Source: Streptomyces sp. ITFR-16 (lineage in GTDB: Bacteria; Actinomycetota; Actinomycetes; Streptomycetales; Streptomycetaceae). Taken from it: a stretch of 64,000 nt of DNA. Location of the stretch: assembly GCF_031844705.1 (NCBI RefSeq), contig NZ_CP134609.1, positions 496,001 through 560,000 of the forward strand. Reading direction: 5' to 3'. Every line of letters starts with the position of its first letter. Position 1 is the stretch's first letter. Both the position numbers and the translations under genes were made by a program. Positions 51,170 to 58,624 of this stretch are shown in pieces. The notes under the pieces were generated by a model that worked only from the letters and a program-made list of their open reading frames with translations, searched no databases and was not told the DNA's origin.

Positions 51170-51937
51170 ATGTCGGAATGGCTCGTTCTCGCCCTCGCCA
51201 TGGTCGCGGCCAGCGCCGTGGTCCTGGCCATCGCCCTGCTCAGCAACCGCCGACTGCCCGAGGACGACGACCCGTCCGAAACCCCCGACGTCATCGAGTA
51301 CATGACGATGATGATCGGCGTGGTCTACGCGATCGTGCTGGGCCTCGCCATCGCGGGCGTCTGGGAGGGCCGGGGTGCCGCCCAGGAGTACGTGCGCCTG
51401 GAGGCGCAGGCGCTGCACGAGGTCAGCGCCCGCTCGTCCGTCTACCCGGAGGAGGTGCGCACCCGGATCCGCGCTGACGTCGACGCCTATGTGAGCTTCG
51501 TCGTCCACGACGAGTGGCGGACCATGACCAAGCACGGCACGCTCAGCGACCGGGGCGGCGAACTCCTCGACCGGGTGCGCGCCGACGTCACCGACTACCA
51601 CCCCAGGAACGACTACGAGGGGCAGGCGTACCAGCCGCTGGTCGACCAGGTCGCCGCGGCCGACGACGCGCGCAACGCCCGGGGGCAGAGCGCCGGGGCC
51701 ACCATGCCCGGTGTCGTCTGGTTCGGCCTGATCATCGGGGCACTGGTGACCGTGGGGCTGATCTTCACGCTGCAGATCCGCCGGACCTTCCGGGAACTCC
51801 TGCTGGCCGGCCTCTTCAGTGTGCTGATCGCCTTCCTCCTCTTCCTGATCTGGGATTTCGACTCACCCTTCGGCCGGGGCATCTCGGCCACCGCCGCACC
51901 GTTCCTCGACCTGTTCCCGGGAGCGACGGGCGGATAG
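51170..51937 (+). CDS. DUF4239 (bestrophin-like) membrane protein
   Basis: A 255-residue membrane protein matching DUF4239. Two N-terminal helices (about 4-24 and 43-65) are followed by a soluble part with a conserved DVIEYMTMMIGVVYAIVLGL region, then two C-terminal helices (about 183-203 and 208-228). It may form a channel; experimental function is unknown. It lies 18 bases after the proline-rich protein, so they likely form one transcript. Confidence 0.85.
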   Translation: MSEWLVLALAMVAASAVVLAIALLSNRRLPEDDDPSETPDVIEYMTMMIGVVYAIVLGLAIAGVWEGRGAAQEYVRLEAQALHEVSARSSVYPEEVRTRIRADVDAYVSFVVHDEWRTMTKHGTLSDRGGELLDRVRADVTDYHPRNDYEGQAYQPLVDQVAAADDARNARGQSAGATMPGVVWFGLIIGALVTVGLIFTLQIRRTFRELLLAGLFSVLIAFLLFLIWDFDSPFGRGISATAAPFLDLFPGATGG

Positions 51938-52110
51938 CGGAGCCGTTCCCCGGGCGGTGCGCCGCCCGGGGGACACCGGTGCCCCATTCGCCGGACCCCG
52001 ATCGCGGGCGAAATGCACCACTTCTAGCGTGGGCCGCATTCGAGGTGCATTTCTGACGCTTTGTGGAAATCCGTTCCGCAGCTGCTCCTCGGGGACCCGG
52101 AGGATTCACC

Positions 52111-52665
52111 ATGCGCGCAATACGTGTCGCACCCGTCGCTCTGCTCGGCGCCGCCGCACTCGCCCTGACCGCCCCGGCCGTGACCGCGTATGCCGCGACG
52201 ACGGGCGGGCCGTCCAACGGCGGCGCCGGATACACCGTCACACCCTCGGTGATCGCACCGGGCGGCCAGGTCACCCTGGCGGCCAGAGGGTGCTCCACGA
52301 CGGCCACGGCGTCCTCCGGGGTGTTCGACACCGTCACCATCCCGAGGAACGGCACCGCCATGGCGACCGTCGACTGGGACGCCAAGCCGGCGGCCGTCTA
52401 CGAGGTGACGTTCACCTGCAACACCTCGCCGAGTTCCACGGCCAAGGTGAACGTCACGATCAGCGCGGCCTCCGGCACACCCACCACGAGCTCGACGAGC
52501 ACCGTGGGATCCACGGCCTCCCCGGCCGGGGTGCAGGGCGGTCTGGGCGGCAGCATCGACAGCGTGAACTCCGGCGAGATCGTGGCCGGTACCGCGCTGG
52601 CGGTCGCCGCGGCGGCCGGCACCGTGTTCGTGGTGCGGCGCCGCAGGGAGAGCCGCTCGCACTGA
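52111..52665 (+). CDS. Secreted protein with QGGLGGS motif and C-terminal membrane anchor
   Basis: A 184-residue surface protein. The signal peptide (VAPVALLGAAALALTAPAVTAYA) is followed by a beta-rich domain with two Cys. A Thr/Ser stalk (TPTTSSTSTVGSTASP) leads to QGGLGGSID, a hydrophobic helix (GTALAVAAAAGTVFVV) and a basic tail (RRRRESRSH). There is no LPxTG. The end resembles a sorting signal. GGAGG precedes the ATG. It is convergent with a paralogue sharing the motif. Confidence 0.8.
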   Translation: MRAIRVAPVALLGAAALALTAPAVTAYAATTGGPSNGGAGYTVTPSVIAPGGQVTLAARGCSTTATASSGVFDTVTIPRNGTAMATVDWDAKPAAVYEVTFTCNTSPSSTAKVNVTISAASGTPTTSSTSTVGSTASPAGVQGGLGGSIDSVNSGEIVAGTALAVAAAAGTVFVVRRRRESRSH

Positions 52666-52687
52666 GCGGAGCGTCCGGTAGGACGAG

Positions 52688-52724
52688 AGTCGCCCCGGGT
52701 CCTGTGACAGGACTCGGGGCGACT
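52688..52724. terminator. Bidirectional terminator hairpin
   Basis: AGTCGCCCCGGGTCCTG (52688-52704) pairs with CAGGACTCGGGGCGACT (52708-52724), one mismatch, loop 3, between the convergent QGGLGGS genes. Confidence 0.85.
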
Positions 52725-52757
52725 TCGGTTATCGGGCCGGTGGAGGCGTTCTTACGT

Positions 52758-53366
52758 TCAGATCGCCCCATGGCCCGTCCTCCGGCGGCGCATGACGTAC
52801 ATGCCGCCGCCGAGGGCCGCCGAGGCGACCAGGCCCGCACCGACACCCATCTCCGCCGGGCTCGCCGCCATCGAGCCGCCGAGGCCGCCCTGCGCGCCCC
52901 GGCTGTCGAGGACGGTGAAGCGGTGGCTCGCCGTGCGGTCGGTGCCGTCGCAGCGCACCGTCAGGTTGTACGAGCCGGGCGTCGCGTCGTCGAGGATGCG
53001 GACGCGGGCATGGCCGACCCGGCCCGCCGACAGGCGCGTGGTCCGGAAGGCGTTGGACGAGACGCTGCCGCCCCGGCCGCAGCCCTCGGCGCTGACCTGC
53101 ATGGCCGCACCCTGGTGCACGCGCTCGGGGTCGACGGTCACGTTGTTCGGGCCGTTGTTGCGCCCGTTGCCGTTCCCGTTCCCGTTGCCGTTGCCGTTGC
53201 CGTTGCCGCCGTTGTTGTTCCAGCCGTCCTGGTCGTTCCAGTCGTTCTGGTTGTTCCCGTTGTTCTGGCCGTTCCCGACATCTCCACCAGCGGCCGCCAT
53301 CGGGGCACCGAGCCCGAGAGCGGCGACGGCGGTCGCGGCGACAACGAGAGCGCGTGTAGCACGCAT
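52758..53366 (-). CDS. Secreted Asn/Gly-rich protein with QGGLGGS motif and membrane anchor
   Basis: A 202-residue surface protein. The signal peptide (LVVAATAVAALGLGAPMAAA) is followed by about 45 residues made almost only of Asn and Gly. A beta domain of about 90 residues with two Cys follows. The end is QGGLGGSMAASPAEMG, a hydrophobic helix (GLVASAALGGGMYVM) and RRRRTGHG. GGAGG precedes the ATG. The C-terminal pattern matches the convergent protein at 52111, and a class F sortase gene lies nearby. Confidence 0.8.
   Translation of the reverse strand: MRATRALVVAATAVAALGLGAPMAAAGGDVGNGQNNGNNQNDWNDQDGWNNNGGNGNGNGNGNGNGNGRNNGPNNVTVDPERVHQGAAMQVSAEGCGRGGSVSSNAFRTTRLSAGRVGHARVRILDDATPGSYNLTVRCDGTDRTASHRFTVLDSRGAQGGLGGSMAASPAEMGVGAGLVASAALGGGMYVMRRRRTGHGAI
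53165..53208. repeat. Hexanucleotide repeat encoding Asn-Gly
   Basis: About seven copies of CGTTGC or CGTTCC lie in tandem, coding for an Asn-Gly run on the minus strand. Because the unit is six bases, copy-number change alters length without breaking the frame. Confidence 0.75.
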
Positions 53367-53679
53367 CGTTCGAACCTCCAGCGGGAAGCGCCCCGGAGCT
53401 CTGTGCACCGGGATGGATCGACGAGAACGCGTCCCATGACGAACCCTCACCAGATCCTTGGTCCACCGCATTTCGGCACTGCTCCACCCCGGTGATCCGA
53501 CACGCCGTGCGCACGGACCCGCGGCTGATGGATCCGCAGGTCACAGACCGTCAGAATTTTTATCCGGCCACTACTCCGATAAGCAGCCCAGCGGATCTCC
53601 GCCACCCGTTCGCCCCTCCCTGATCGCCGCCCGGCCGACCCGCGCCTAGCGTTCTGCTCGTCGCGACGAAGGGAGAACC
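53367..53679. other. 313-base divergent intergenic region
   Basis: No gene is seen. It holds the promoters of the Asn/Gly-rich protein and the sortase. The only AT-rich stretch, GAATTTTTATCC, lies at about 53553-53564. GAAGGGAG just before 53680 is the sortase ribosome site. Confidence 0.45.
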
Positions 53680-54339
53680 ATGGGCCGGGACAACTGGCGA
53701 CCCGAACGGATCAGATACTCGCCCTGGGGCGCGCTCGCCCTGGCGATGCTCACCGGCATGGCCCTCATGCGGAACGGGGCGGACCTCTCGCCCGGGCCCC
53801 CGCAGCCGGTCGCCGCCACCTCGGTCGGCCACCAGAAGGACGCCCCCGGAGCCCCGGTCGCGGGCCCCGCCGTCAAGCCGCTCGCGTACGCCCCCGTCGA
53901 GCGCGTGGCCATCCCCTCGATCCAGGTCGACGCACCGGTCATCGATGTGAACCTCGACCCCGACGGCTGGATCGAGACCCCGCCGCCCCAGGATCCCAAC
54001 CTGGCCGGCTGGTACCAGAACGGCATCGCGCCGGGGCAGCTCGGCACGTCCGTCATCGTCGGCCATGTCGACAACCAGGCGGGGCCGGCCGTCTTCTACG
54101 GGCTCGGCTCGCTCAAGAAGGGCGACCGCGTCGAGGTCGCCCGCAGCGACGACCGGGTCGCGGTGTTTCAGGTGTACGGCGTCGAGGTGTTCGCCAAGAA
54201 CGACTTCCCCGGCGCACGGGTGTACGGCGACACGGGCCGGGCGGAGCTGCGGGTCATCACCTGCGGCGGCGGCTACACCAAGGCCAACGGTTACGACGGC
54301 AATGTCGTGGTCTTCGCCCGCCTGGTCGCGACCCGCTGA
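53680..54339 (+). CDS. Class F sortase
   Basis: A 219-residue membrane-anchored transpeptidase. One N-terminal helix (about 14-31) and a Pro-rich linker precede the sortase domain (about 70-219). The catalytic His is H129 (VIVGHVDN), the Cys is C195 (RVITCGGGY), and the probable Arg is R214 (NVVVFAR). Class F enzymes are common in actinobacteria and few substrates are known. GAAGGGAG precedes the ATG. Candidate substrates lie next to it. Confidence 0.92.
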   Translation: MGRDNWRPERIRYSPWGALALAMLTGMALMRNGADLSPGPPQPVAATSVGHQKDAPGAPVAGPAVKPLAYAPVERVAIPSIQVDAPVIDVNLDPDGWIETPPPQDPNLAGWYQNGIAPGQLGTSVIVGHVDNQAGPAVFYGLGSLKKGDRVEVARSDDRVAVFQVYGVEVFAKNDFPGARVYGDTGRAELRVITCGGGYTKANGYDGNVVVFARLVATR

Positions 54340-54341
54340 CC

Positions 54342-54379
54342 GCGGCTGCCGGGGGCCGGGCCCCGCCTCCGGCAGCCGC
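54342..54379. terminator. Bidirectional terminator hairpin
   Basis: GCGGCTGCCGG (54342-54352) pairs perfectly with CCGGCAGCCGC (54369-54379); the loop itself contains complementary GGGCC/GGCCC runs. It separates the convergent sortase and deacetylase genes. Confidence 0.75.
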
Positions 54380-54402
54380 ACGCGCCCGCCCCCCTCGGCC
54401 TC

Positions 54403-55248
54403 TCAGCGGCGCTGCGGCACGGTGAGCCGGTAGCCGTCCTCCAGCAGCTCGGGCAGATAGCGCCCCAGAGCGGCCACGCTCTGCGCACGGTTGCCGCCCG
54501 CGTCGTGCGAGAGCACCACGACCCCGGGGGCCGCGCCCTCCCTGACCCGGCGGACGATGGTGTCCGTGCCGGGCACGGTCCAGTCCAGGGTGTCCACGGT
54601 CCAGGCCATCGGCTCCATGCCCAGCGCGGCGCCGACCTCGAACGAGTTACGGTTCCAGGCCCCGTAAGGCGCCCGGTACCAGAGCGGCGCGGCGCCGGTG
54701 ATCTTCTCGATCACCTCGCTGGTACGGCCCAGTTCGTCGGTGACGCCCGCCCGGGGGAGCTTGGTGACCAGCGGGTGCGTCCAGGAGTGGTTGCCCACGG
54801 TGTGGCCTTCGTCGGAGATCCGGCGGACCAGGTCCTGGTTGTCGTGGGCCATCTCCCCGCAGAGGAAGAACATCGCGCGTACGTCGTGCTCGCGCAGCGT
54901 GTCCAGGATGTGCGGGGTGTACTGCGGATCGGGGCCGTCGTCGAAGGTCAGCACCATCGCCCGCCCGAGGCCGGGCAGCTCCTCGAACGGCCGGGTGCGC
55001 ACCGGTGGCGCCGCCGGACGGTAGCGGGGCGGGGCGTCCGCCGTCATCGGCCGCAGCCGGTAGGACAGCGGCCGGTCGCGCACCACGGCGGCGGCCTGCG
55101 CACCCTGGGCGCCGCCGGACGGCTGTGCGGGGCGCAGGGGGGTGCCGACGGGGTCGGCGACGACGAGCCGCACTGCGGTGGCGGCGCCCAGCCCGGCGGC
55201 CAGCCGCAGCAGCGTTCTGCGCAGGGGCAGCCTCTGATCGTTTTTCAT
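54403..55248 (-). CDS. Secreted polysaccharide deacetylase (CE4/NodB type)
   Basis: A 281-residue protein with a Tat-like or Sec signal (RRTLLRLAAGLGAATAVRLVV). The NodB domain spans about 95-280, with metal and catalytic motifs TFDDGPDPQ (D103/D104), HSWTHP (H154, H158) and RAPYG. It probably removes acetyl groups from peptidoglycan or another wall glycan. A later start at 55248 fits the signal peptide; an upstream GTG at 55293 is possible. It is convergent with the sortase gene. Confidence 0.9.
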   Translation of the reverse strand: MKNDQRLPLRRTLLRLAAGLGAATAVRLVVADPVGTPLRPAQPSGGAQGAQAAAVVRDRPLSYRLRPMTADAPPRYRPAAPPVRTRPFEELPGLGRAMVLTFDDGPDPQYTPHILDTLREHDVRAMFFLCGEMAHDNQDLVRRISDEGHTVGNHSWTHPLVTKLPRAGVTDELGRTSEVIEKITGAAPLWYRAPYGAWNRNSFEVGAALGMEPMAWTVDTLDWTVPGTDTIVRRVREGAAPGVVVLSHDAGGNRAQSVAALGRYLPELLEDGYRLTVPQRR

Positions 55249-55412
55249 GACCAACTGCTCGCACGTCTGCTCCCCCACCGTTCTCAACGACACCGGTTAC
55301 GGAGGGTTTTGCACCCATTGGGGGGAGCGCGTCCGCGCGTCCGGCGGCCGGGCGCCGGAGCGGCCGGGAGCCCGGGCCGGGGGCACCGGGGCGAGCCGAT
55401 AGCCTCTGCTCC

Positions 55413-55874
55413 GTGACAGATCAGCAGCCCCATCAGTTCGAACGTGGCACGGACGGCCCGAAAGTGATCGTGGCGGGCCTCGACGGTTCCGATTCGTCGA
55501 TGCGCGCCGCGGCCTATGCCGCCGGTCTCGCCCGTCGCCAGCGGGCCATGCTCGCGCTCGTCTACGTCCAGCCCGTGCTGCCGGCGGGGGCCGCGCTCGG
55601 AGCGCCGGTCGGCGACACGACCGGTGAGGTCGCCGAGGGGCTCGTGGAGGAGATCCGGCAGTCCGCTGAGCGGATGAAGGACATATGGGATGTGCGCTGG
55701 GAGTTCCACACCTTCCGCGGGGACCCCTACAACGGCCTGGTGACGGCGGCGGACGAGCTCAAGGCGGACGCCGTCGTGGTGGGCGCGTCGGAGTCGGCGG
55801 GACACCGTTTCATCGGCTCGGTGGCCGTACGCCTGGTGAAGGCGGGACGCTGGCCGGTCACCGTGGTCCCGTAA
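55413..55874 (+). CDS. Universal stress protein (UspA family)
   Basis: A 153-residue single-domain Usp. The ATP-binding core is shown by VIVAGLDGSDSSMRAAAYAAGLAR and, near the end, VVVGASESAGHRFIGSVAVRLVKAGRWPVTVVP (G-2x-G-9x-G-S/T pattern). It is thought to act in stress and hypoxia survival; the partner is unknown. It starts with GTG. It stands alone between the deacetylase and sigma-factor genes. Confidence 0.92.
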   Translation: MTDQQPHQFERGTDGPKVIVAGLDGSDSSMRAAAYAAGLARRQRAMLALVYVQPVLPAGAALGAPVGDTTGEVAEGLVEEIRQSAERMKDIWDVRWEFHTFRGDPYNGLVTAADELKADAVVVGASESAGHRFIGSVAVRLVKAGRWPVTVVP

Positions 55875-56054
55875 CCCGCCCGCCGCTCCTCCCCCGCGCC
55901 GGCGCCGCCCGACCGTTCACCGCACCATTCGCCGCTCTGAGCGACCGCTCGTCGCACGGGGCCGCTTTTGTCCTGTTCCTCGTGGCGCGAATGCGTTCGT
56001 ATACGCCAGTCAGCAGCGAGGCGGCAGGGACCTCCGCGGGGAAGGGCGTTCACC

Positions 56055-56624
56055 ATGACCACGACGACGACCGACGAGCGGGCCCTCGCGGAGCTGCAGC
56101 GTGAGCACGGACCCGCCCTGTTCCACTTTCTGCTCGGTCTGACCTTCGGCGACCGGCAGCGGGCCGAGGACCTGCTCCAGGAGACGCTGGTGCGCGCCTG
56201 GCAGCACCCGGAGGCCTTCGACGGGCCGTACGAGTCGATGCGCCCCTGGCTGTTCACCGTCGGCCGCCGGCTGGCGATCGACGCCCGCAGGTCACGGCTG
56301 GCCCGGCCCGCCGAGGTCGGCGACGCCGTGCTGGAGACCACCCCGGCCGGGGAGGACACCACCGCCTCCGCGGTCGCCGCGCTCGATGTGCGGGACGCGG
56401 TGCGCACCCTGAGCCCCGAGCACCGGGCGGTGCTCGTACAGATTTACTTCCGCGGGCTGAGCGTGGGCGAGACCGCCGAGGTGCTCGGGATACCGGCGGG
56501 CACGGTCAAGTCCCGCTCCTACTACGCGCTGCGGCTGCTCTCGCGCAGTCTGCCCGGCTACTCCAGCAGGTCCTCCTCCCGGAGCAGCGCCAGCAGGTCG
56601 GCCGCCTCCGCGACCGCCGCGTAG
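56055..56624 (+). CDS. ECF sigma factor
   Basis: A 189-residue sigma-70 family protein. Region 2 (about residues 12-80) contains RAEDLLQETLVRAWQHP, and MRPWLFTVGRRLAIDARR is region 2.4. Region 4 (about 115-165) has LSPEHRAVLVQIYFRGLSVGETAEVLGIPAGTVKSRSYYALRLL. The last 20 residues are almost only Ser, Arg and Ala and lie over the antisense zinc-finger gene. ATG at 56055 is chosen; the longer frame upstream looks non-coding. Confidence 0.92.
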   Translation: MTTTTTDERALAELQREHGPALFHFLLGLTFGDRQRAEDLLQETLVRAWQHPEAFDGPYESMRPWLFTVGRRLAIDARRSRLARPAEVGDAVLETTPAGEDTTASAVAALDVRDAVRTLSPEHRAVLVQIYFRGLSVGETAEVLGIPAGTVKSRSYYALRLLSRSLPGYSSRSSSRSSASRSAASATAA

Positions 56625-56755
56625 TCGGCGGCGCACCGGTCGCAGCCCCGCAGATGGCGGGCGACCGCCCGCGCCTCCTCGGCGGGCAGCGCGTCCAGGA
56701 TGTAGGCACCGAGCAACTGCCGCATGTGCGGTCCCTCCCCGGGGTCGGCGGTCAT
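56558..56755 (-). CDS. Small zinc-finger (zf-HC2) anti-sigma-type protein
   Basis: A 65-residue protein with the anti-sigma zinc motif H-x3-C-x2-C: RHLRGCDRC, preceded by LGAYILDALPAEEARAVA. There is no membrane segment, so it would be soluble. Its 3' end overlaps the sigma gene by 67 bases on the opposite strand. It probably binds the neighbouring ECF sigma factor and may respond to thiol oxidation through the zinc site, as in related ZAS proteins; this is inference. Confidence 0.8.
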   Translation of the reverse strand: MTADPGEGPHMRQLLGAYILDALPAEEARAVARHLRGCDRCAADYAAVAEAADLLALLREEDLLE

Positions 56756-56913
56756 CGCAACCTCATGTCTGTGACGGATCGGGTCCGACGGATCCTGCCC
56801 TTCTGGCCACGCGGGGCGCGCTCCCCCGGTTCAATGCTGCGTGGGGGACCGGCCGGGCGCTGCCCGCCGACGGTCCCCGCCCCGGTGCCGAGCACGGAAA
56901 GGAACGGGACGGG

Positions 56914-57420
56914 ATGCGTCCGGAACGTCATGACGGAACCAGTGGGGGCGGCCTGCTGGTCCCGATGGCCTGGATGTACGCGGAGTACCTCGCCGACGAA
57001 CTCCTGCGGACCGGCGATCTGATGGAGCCGGCGACGCTGGAGTACCGGGCGGGGCGTGACGCGCTGGCGCTGACGATCTTCCTCTCCGACGGCGCGGTGG
57101 CCGAGGCGCTGCCCGCCACCCGGGTGGACGAGCTGCGGATGCTGACGGCGTACGGGACGCCGTGGTGCCGCTGGGTCTGCGAGCGGCTGGGGACCCTGGC
57201 GGCGGCGCCGGGCGGCACGGGTCCGGATCTGGCACTGGCCCGGGCGGCGTGGCGGTGGCTGGAGGAGACGGAGCTGCTGGCGGCGGACCTGGAGGCGATC
57301 GGGCCGCTCCCCTGGGAGCCGGACGGCCAGGAGCCGGGCACCGAGGACGCGGCCCAGGTGTGGACGCCCGCCTGGCAGCTGGGACTGCCCCTGGGCCATC
57401 TGGCGATCCATCTGTACTGA
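56914..57420 (+). CDS. Hypothetical protein, 168 aa
   Basis: A 168-residue helical protein of no family I recognise. Notable segments are VPMAWMYAEYLADELLRTGDLM, TLEYRAGRDALALTIFLSDGAVAEAL, TPWCRWVCERLG and the tail PAWQLGLPLGHLAIHLY. No signal peptide or membrane helix is seen. AAAGGAA lies before the ATG at a slightly long spacing. It is convergent with the LytS-like kinase, 13 bases apart. Confidence 0.7.
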   Translation: MRPERHDGTSGGGLLVPMAWMYAEYLADELLRTGDLMEPATLEYRAGRDALALTIFLSDGAVAEALPATRVDELRMLTAYGTPWCRWVCERLGTLAAAPGGTGPDLALARAAWRWLEETELLAADLEAIGPLPWEPDGQEPGTEDAAQVWTPAWQLGLPLGHLAIHLY

Positions 57421-57433
57421 CCGCCGCACCCGG

Positions 57434-58624
57434 TCAGGAGCCGTGCACCCCGGCGCGGTACTTCGGCAGCCGTACGGTGATCCGCATCCCGGCGCCGATG
57501 CCGGTCTCGATGACGAGGCCGTACTCGTCCCCGTACACCTGGCGCAGCCGTTCGTCGACGTTGAGCAGGCCGATGCCGGTGGACTTGCCGCCCTCACCGC
57601 GCAGGATGTGGCGCAGGCGCTCCGGGTCCATGCCCGTGCCGTCGTCCTCGATGACGACCTCGGCCTCGGAGCCTGCGTCCAGGGCGCTGATGGTGATGCG
57701 GCTGGAGGTGACAGCTCCCTCGAGGCCGTGTTTGACGGCGTTCTCCACCAGCGGCTGGAGGCAGAGGAAGGGCAGGGCGACGGGCAGCACCTCGGGGGCG
57801 ACCTGGAGGGTGACGGAGAGCCGCTCGCCGAACCGGGCGCGGACCAGGGCGAGGTACTGGTCGATGGAGTGGAGTTCGTCGGCCAGGGTGGTGAAGTCGC
57901 CGTGGCTGCGGAACGAGTAGCGGGTGAAGTCCGCGAATTCCAGCAGGAGTTCACGGGCCTGCTCGGGGTCGGTGCGGACGAACGAGGCGATGGCGGCCAG
58001 CGAGTTGAAGATGAAGTGCGGGGAGATCTGGGCGCGCAGGGCCCTGATCTCGGCCTCGATGAGCTGGGTGCGTGAGCGGTCGAGTTCGGCCAGTTCCAGC
58101 TGGACGCAGACCCAGCGGGCGACCTCGCCCGCCGCCCGCGCCAGGACCGCCGACTCGCGCGAGGCGTAGGCGACGAGGGTGCCGAGGACCCGGTGGTCGA
58201 CGGTGAGCGGCACGGCCACGGCCCATTTCAGCGGGCAGTCCAGATCGTCGCAGTCGCTGCGGAAGGCGGTGTCGCGGCCGGTGGCGAGGACGCTCTCCAC
58301 CTGTTCCATGACGTGCCGGCCGTGGTGGGCGCCCTCGCCGTCCCAGACCAGGACGCGGTCGCGGTCGGTCAGGCACAGGGCGTCGGTGCCCAGCAGTGAG
58401 CGCAGCCGGCGGGCGGACCTGCGGGCGCTGTCCTCGGTGAGGCCGGCGCGCAGCGGGGGCGCGGCCAGCGAGGCGGTGTGCAGCGTCTCGAAGGTGGCGT
58501 GCTCCACGGGCGTGCCGACGTCGCTGGGGCGGACGGGGCGGGCGGTGCGGCGTCCGGCCAGCAGCCCGCCGCCGAACAGCAGCAAGCCGATGAGCACGAC
58601 GACGGCGTAGCCGGGCCCGGTCAC
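57434..58624 (-). CDS. LytS-type sensor histidine kinase
   Basis: A 396-residue kinase. One N-terminal helix (about 5-24) is followed by a GAF-like domain (about 70-165). The His_kinase domain has QISPHFIFNSLAAIASFV (H203), then an ATPase domain with ENAVKHGLEG and GKSTGIGLLNVDERL. GTG at 58624 has GGGAGG upstream and overlaps the symporter stop as GTGA. It pairs with the LytTR regulator at 60526 in one operon that includes a transporter, probably sensing the transported substrate. Confidence 0.9.
   Translation of the reverse strand: MTGPGYAVVVLIGLLLFGGGLLAGRRTARPVRPSDVGTPVEHATFETLHTASLAAPPLRAGLTEDSARRSARRLRSLLGTDALCLTDRDRVLVWDGEGAHHGRHVMEQVESVLATGRDTAFRSDCDDLDCPLKWAVAVPLTVDHRVLGTLVAYASRESAVLARAAGEVARWVCVQLELAELDRSRTQLIEAEIRALRAQISPHFIFNSLAAIASFVRTDPEQARELLLEFADFTRYSFRSHGDFTTLADELHSIDQYLALVRARFGERLSVTLQVAPEVLPVALPFLCLQPLVENAVKHGLEGAVTSSRITISALDAGSEAEVVIEDDGTGMDPERLRHILRGEGGKSTGIGLLNVDERLRQVYGDEYGLVIETGIGAGMRITVRLPKYRAGVHGS

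Noticed and set aside
53165..53208. Possible CRISPR-like short repeats
   Set aside because: Six-base units without spacers inside a coding frame; a simple microsatellite.
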